Origin: Pseudomonas sp. URMO17WK12:I11
GTDB taxonomy: Bacteria > Pseudomonadota > Gammaproteobacteria > Pseudomonadales > Pseudomonadaceae
Length of the DNA: 64,000 nucleotides
Assembly (NCBI RefSeq): GCF_007677725.1
Contig: NZ_VEDF01000001.1
Coordinates: 513,457 to 577,456 of the forward strand
Direction of reading: 5' to 3'
Position numbers and translations under genes: made by a program. The notes beneath the pieces were generated by a model. It was not told the origin of the DNA. It saw nothing but the letters and a program-made list of their open reading frames with translations, and did no database searches. Below, piece by piece: positions 61,554-64,000 of this stretch; position 1 is the first letter of the stretch; every line of letters begins with the position of its first letter.

Positions 61554-63620
61554 TCAGACGTGGCCGCTGCTGTTGACGATACGCAGGCACAAGGCCTCGT
61601 AGGGGTCCAGATTGACCATCAGGCGCCCATCCTCGGTCAGGTCGCCTTCGACCGTCTCGTTGATCATGTCCACCACCGGGCCTGGGGTAAAGCCAGTCAG
61701 CAGCAGCTCCTCGGCAATGACCTCCTGGCTGAAGTTCAAGGCGCTGATCTGGATTCCGCGCCCGGCCGGGAGCTCGTGCACCATCACCAGCAGCCCAGGG
61801 CTGCTGACATCTGGTACCAGCACCTGGCGGCTGGTGGCGATGCCGTAGGCCTGGCGCACCGCAAGCAGCTTCTTGACCTTGCTGGCGAACGAGTCGGGAT
61901 TCTCCAGCTGGCTGTCGAGGCTGCCATACAGAGCGCGGGCTCGGGGCATGCCGCGAACCGATGCCTCGGCCTGCGGGTCGAGACCGGCCAGGTCGTAGCC
62001 GCCGCGGTGGATCCAGCGGGTATCGCCGTCGCCCATGCGCTCGGCCACCGCTTCGGCAGGCAGGGGCAGGGCACCGACCATGTCCCAGCCAGACAACGCC
62101 ACCACACCCGGCTGCATGGCGTTGTACATCACCAGCAGCAAGTGCAGTTTCTGAATCAGTTCGATGTCGCTGGCAGACAGCTGCTCGATGTCGCGCATTC
62201 CCAGCGCCGCCGTGATCAAGCTGGCGGTGGTGCAAGAGATGCCGTTGGTGACGAAGCGCAGGTTATACGGCGCATGCTCACCGGAAAGCCGCTCGTAGAT
62301 CTCTTCGCGAATGTGCTCGCGCAAGATGTTGCCCGGCAAGGTCTGGCCTTTGTACAAGTACATGTCGTGGGCGTGCAGCGTCCAGAAGTGCACCAGCTCC
62401 ACGGTCAGCTCGTCGTGGTTCTGCAGGGCGTGGATCAGCGACGCCGGGTCGATGCCGAAGGCATGCATCTCCTTGAGCATCAGGCGCAGGAATTCGGTAT
62501 CGCCGGTCAGCAGGGCATGCTGATACGCCGGGCGGGTGATGAAGTCGTAGGACAGGTCGGCACCGCCTTTGGACATCTGCGCGATGTCGTCCAGGGTCAG
62601 GTTCAGCTCCTGGAAGCTGAAGCCGCCAGCCTTGCGGATCATGCCGCCAATGATCTGGTTGCCGACGATCGACAGCGGGTGGCTTTCCGACCAGGCGCTG
62701 CCGCTGGCGCGGGTTTCCACGCCGAGAAAACCGTTGGCGTCCAGGCGCAGGCCGCGGGCGCCCAGGCAGTCCAGCGCATGCAGGACGTCGCCGATGATCA
62801 TTTGCTGGGCGGCGAAACTTGGGTCCAGCCAGTTCAGCGACGGTTGCCCCTCCTTGAAATAGTGCAGGTACACCCAGCGTCGAGTCTTGCCGTCGACCCC
62901 CGTGATCGGCGGCGTGGCGCTCCAGTCGGTTTCCTTGACACCAGGCTCGAAGAAGATCACCCGCTGCAACTGGCCAACGATGTAGTGGCGCGCCTTGAGT
63001 TCGTCGCACTGCGCGGGCGCCAGGTTGACTGCGTCCCGGCCTGCGGGCACATCCGGTAGCAGCGACCAGTCTTCTTCGCGGATCTCGATCATGTGATAGA
63101 GCCCGGGATACGCCCCGTGGCCCAGCTCGGCCAGGCGGAAGTCGGCGCCTTTGCCGGTATGCGAGGGGATCAGGTCGTCGATGGTGACGGCGTTGTGCGC
63201 AGCCGCCATGCGGCTCATCTGCACCAGCTCCTGTTCGCTGCCGTAGAGTGGGTCGATGTCGAAGCTGATGCGGTCGAAGTTGCCGTCGATGCTAGGGGTG
63301 AATTCACGCCCACGCACGCCGCCGGATTGCTTGATCGGCCCGGTGTGAACCCCCTGCACGCCAATCTCGGACAGGCGCTTCCACAGCGCCTGGTGGCCCA
63401 GCGCCGCGAGCACCGAGCAGCCTTCGGGGGCAATGATCGCATCGGGGTATACGGTGAGCCACACCGAGGCGATTTCCGTGGCGCGGCGCGGTTGCGCTTC
63501 GGCGTAGGGGTTCTGCCACAGACGGGACTGGCCGGAATATTGAGTGGCTCGCTCCTGCGAGGCCTTGAGCATGGAACGCTCTTCAAGCCATTTCACATAA
63601 GACGGGTCGGGCTGGGTCAT
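61554..63620 (-). CDS. treS: Trehalose synthase (maltose alpha-D-glucosyltransferase), Pseudomonas type
   Basis: A 688-residue GH13-family enzyme that interconverts maltose and trehalose. The sequence is very similar to the biochemically described Pseudomonas stutzeri/putida TreS, which has the same length. Catalytic regions: [29 protein letters not shown] (nucleophile Asp), FSFQELNLT (acid/base Glu) and LQNHDELT (transition-state Asp). AGAGG precedes the ATG. No TreY/TreZ or maltokinase gene is adjacent. Confidence 0.87.
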   Translation of the reverse strand: MTQPDPSYVKWLEERSMLKASQERATQYSGQSRLWQNPYAEAQPRRATEIASVWLTVYPDAIIAPEGCSVLAALGHQALWKRLSEIGVQGVHTGPIKQSGGVRGREFTPSIDGNFDRISFDIDPLYGSEQELVQMSRMAAAHNAVTIDDLIPSHTGKGADFRLAELGHGAYPGLYHMIEIREEDWSLLPDVPAGRDAVNLAPAQCDELKARHYIVGQLQRVIFFEPGVKETDWSATPPITGVDGKTRRWVYLHYFKEGQPSLNWLDPSFAAQQMIIGDVLHALDCLGARGLRLDANGFLGVETRASGSAWSESHPLSIVGNQIIGGMIRKAGGFSFQELNLTLDDIAQMSKGGADLSYDFITRPAYQHALLTGDTEFLRLMLKEMHAFGIDPASLIHALQNHDELTVELVHFWTLHAHDMYLYKGQTLPGNILREHIREEIYERLSGEHAPYNLRFVTNGISCTTASLITAALGMRDIEQLSASDIELIQKLHLLLVMYNAMQPGVVALSGWDMVGALPLPAEAVAERMGDGDTRWIHRGGYDLAGLDPQAEASVRGMPRARALYGSLDSQLENPDSFASKVKKLLAVRQAYGIATSRQVLVPDVSSPGLLVMVHELPAGRGIQISALNFSQEVIAEELLLTGFTPGPVVDMINETVEGDLTEDGRLMVNLDPYEALCLRIVNSSGHV

Positions 63621-63734
63621 TTCGCATCCTCTCTGCGTGGCGGCACCGGCCCAAGTTATGACGGTATAGCGCGCGGATCGTTCGGCTCGAAGCGCGGCAA
63701 GGCCAGCCTGCGTGCGGGCAGGCTGGCCCGAGGC

Positions 63735-64000
63735 TCAGAAGCTGTACTTGGCCGTGAGCATCAGGTTGCGCGGCGTGCCCCAGGTATCGCCGCCGTAGTC
63801 CACCGACATGGCCACTGCCGAGTAGTACTTGCGGTCGAACACGTTGTTGGCATTGAGCTGCAGGTCGAGGTTCTGGTTGACCCGGTAGCCGGCCATCAGG
63901 TCGGTCACCGCATAAGCGCCCTGGATCAACCGGTACTCGCTGCCATCGGCCACGGTGAAGTCATTGTAGATACGGCTCTGCCACGAAATGTTGCCACCCA
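63735..64000 (-). CDS. TonB-dependent (siderophore) receptor, C-terminal end (rest outside window)
   Basis: The last 88 residues of an outer-membrane beta-barrel. The frame is open to the window edge. LIQGAYAVTDLMAGYRVNQN, LDLQLNANNVFDRKYYSAV and GTPRNLMLTAKYSF are the closing strands of FhuE/FpvA-type siderophore receptors, ending in the barrel-terminal Phe. The ligand cannot be judged from this end. Confidence 0.9.
   Translation of the reverse strand, partial: GGNISWQSRIYNDFTVADGSEYRLIQGAYAVTDLMAGYRVNQNLDLQLNANNVFDRKYYSAVAMSVDYGGDTWGTPRNLMLTAKYSF

Overview
The window is a GC-rich chromosomal segment of a Pseudomonas, most likely of the P. putida group. The basis is gene content and order. 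A DOPA-decarboxylase / MHS-transporter / quiC block, a pobC-pobA block, a mvaB/mgtC pair with a crcY-type small RNA between them, and a RIO1-kinase / hemB / proP / ribE / treS block all match arrangements I recall from P. putida. No rRNA or tRNA gene, CRISPR array, origin or complete insertion sequence is visible.

Layout. 1-2.7 kb: end of an amino-acid permease, a small membrane protein, tam, and a YebC-family gene. 2.7-12.1 kb: LysR regulator with L-DOPA-type decarboxylase, then a divergent pair of an MHS transporter and quiC (3-dehydroshikimate to protocatechuate), a TetR regulator, a GlxA-type AraC regulator and small genes. 12.3-13.8 kb: DMT exporter and GNAT enzyme. 14.0-23.0 kb: a lower-GC island with a two-gene RHS toxin system on the minus strand. 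23.3-31.3 kb: GST, msuE, a betaine-type ABC permease and binding protein without an ATPase, a chemoreceptor, an NhaC-like antiporter and an orphan fecR behind a Fur-box-like site. 31.5-38.8 kb: marR-emrA-emrB with a palindromic operator inside the promoter, a hybrid histidine kinase, a MocR regulator and a DUF3203 gene. 38.9-46.4 kb: mgtC, the small RNA crcY, mvaB with a LiuR-type regulator, pobC/pobA, a gamma-glutamyltransferase and a LysR regulator. 46.4-49.6 kb: a TorF-type porin, a lipoprotein, codA and a decayed IS5-family transposase. 49.6-56.3 kb: a FadR-type regulator and a non-phosphorylative sugar-acid pathway (IlvD-type dehydratase, MFS carrier, AraD1-type dehydratase, ketoglutarate-semialdehyde dehydrogenase), with two identical operators between the divergent units. 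56.4-64 kb: RIO1-like kinase, a Zn-type HemB, ProP, a DUF1275 protein, riboflavin synthase, TreS, and the C-terminus of a TonB-dependent receptor.

Two themes tie the window together. First, carbon-source control: quiC and pobA both lead to protocatechuate. Four catabolic genes (the MHS transporter, quiC, pobA and the sugar-acid MFS carrier) have an exact AAnAAnAA Hfq/Crc motif at the ribosome-binding site. The window also carries crcY, the RNA that titrates Hfq/Crc, with a sigma-54 promoter and a CbrB-like upstream site. Second, the RHS island is the least familiar element. It encodes two proteins of about 1,500 residues joined by an ATGA overlap. The first has a roughly 1,060-residue N-terminal region of unknown type containing tandem modules of about 105 residues. 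The second ends after the RHS 'DPSG' core in a membrane-active-looking linker and a C-terminal domain with separated His and Cys motifs. No secretion, PAAR/VgrG or immunity gene is nearby.
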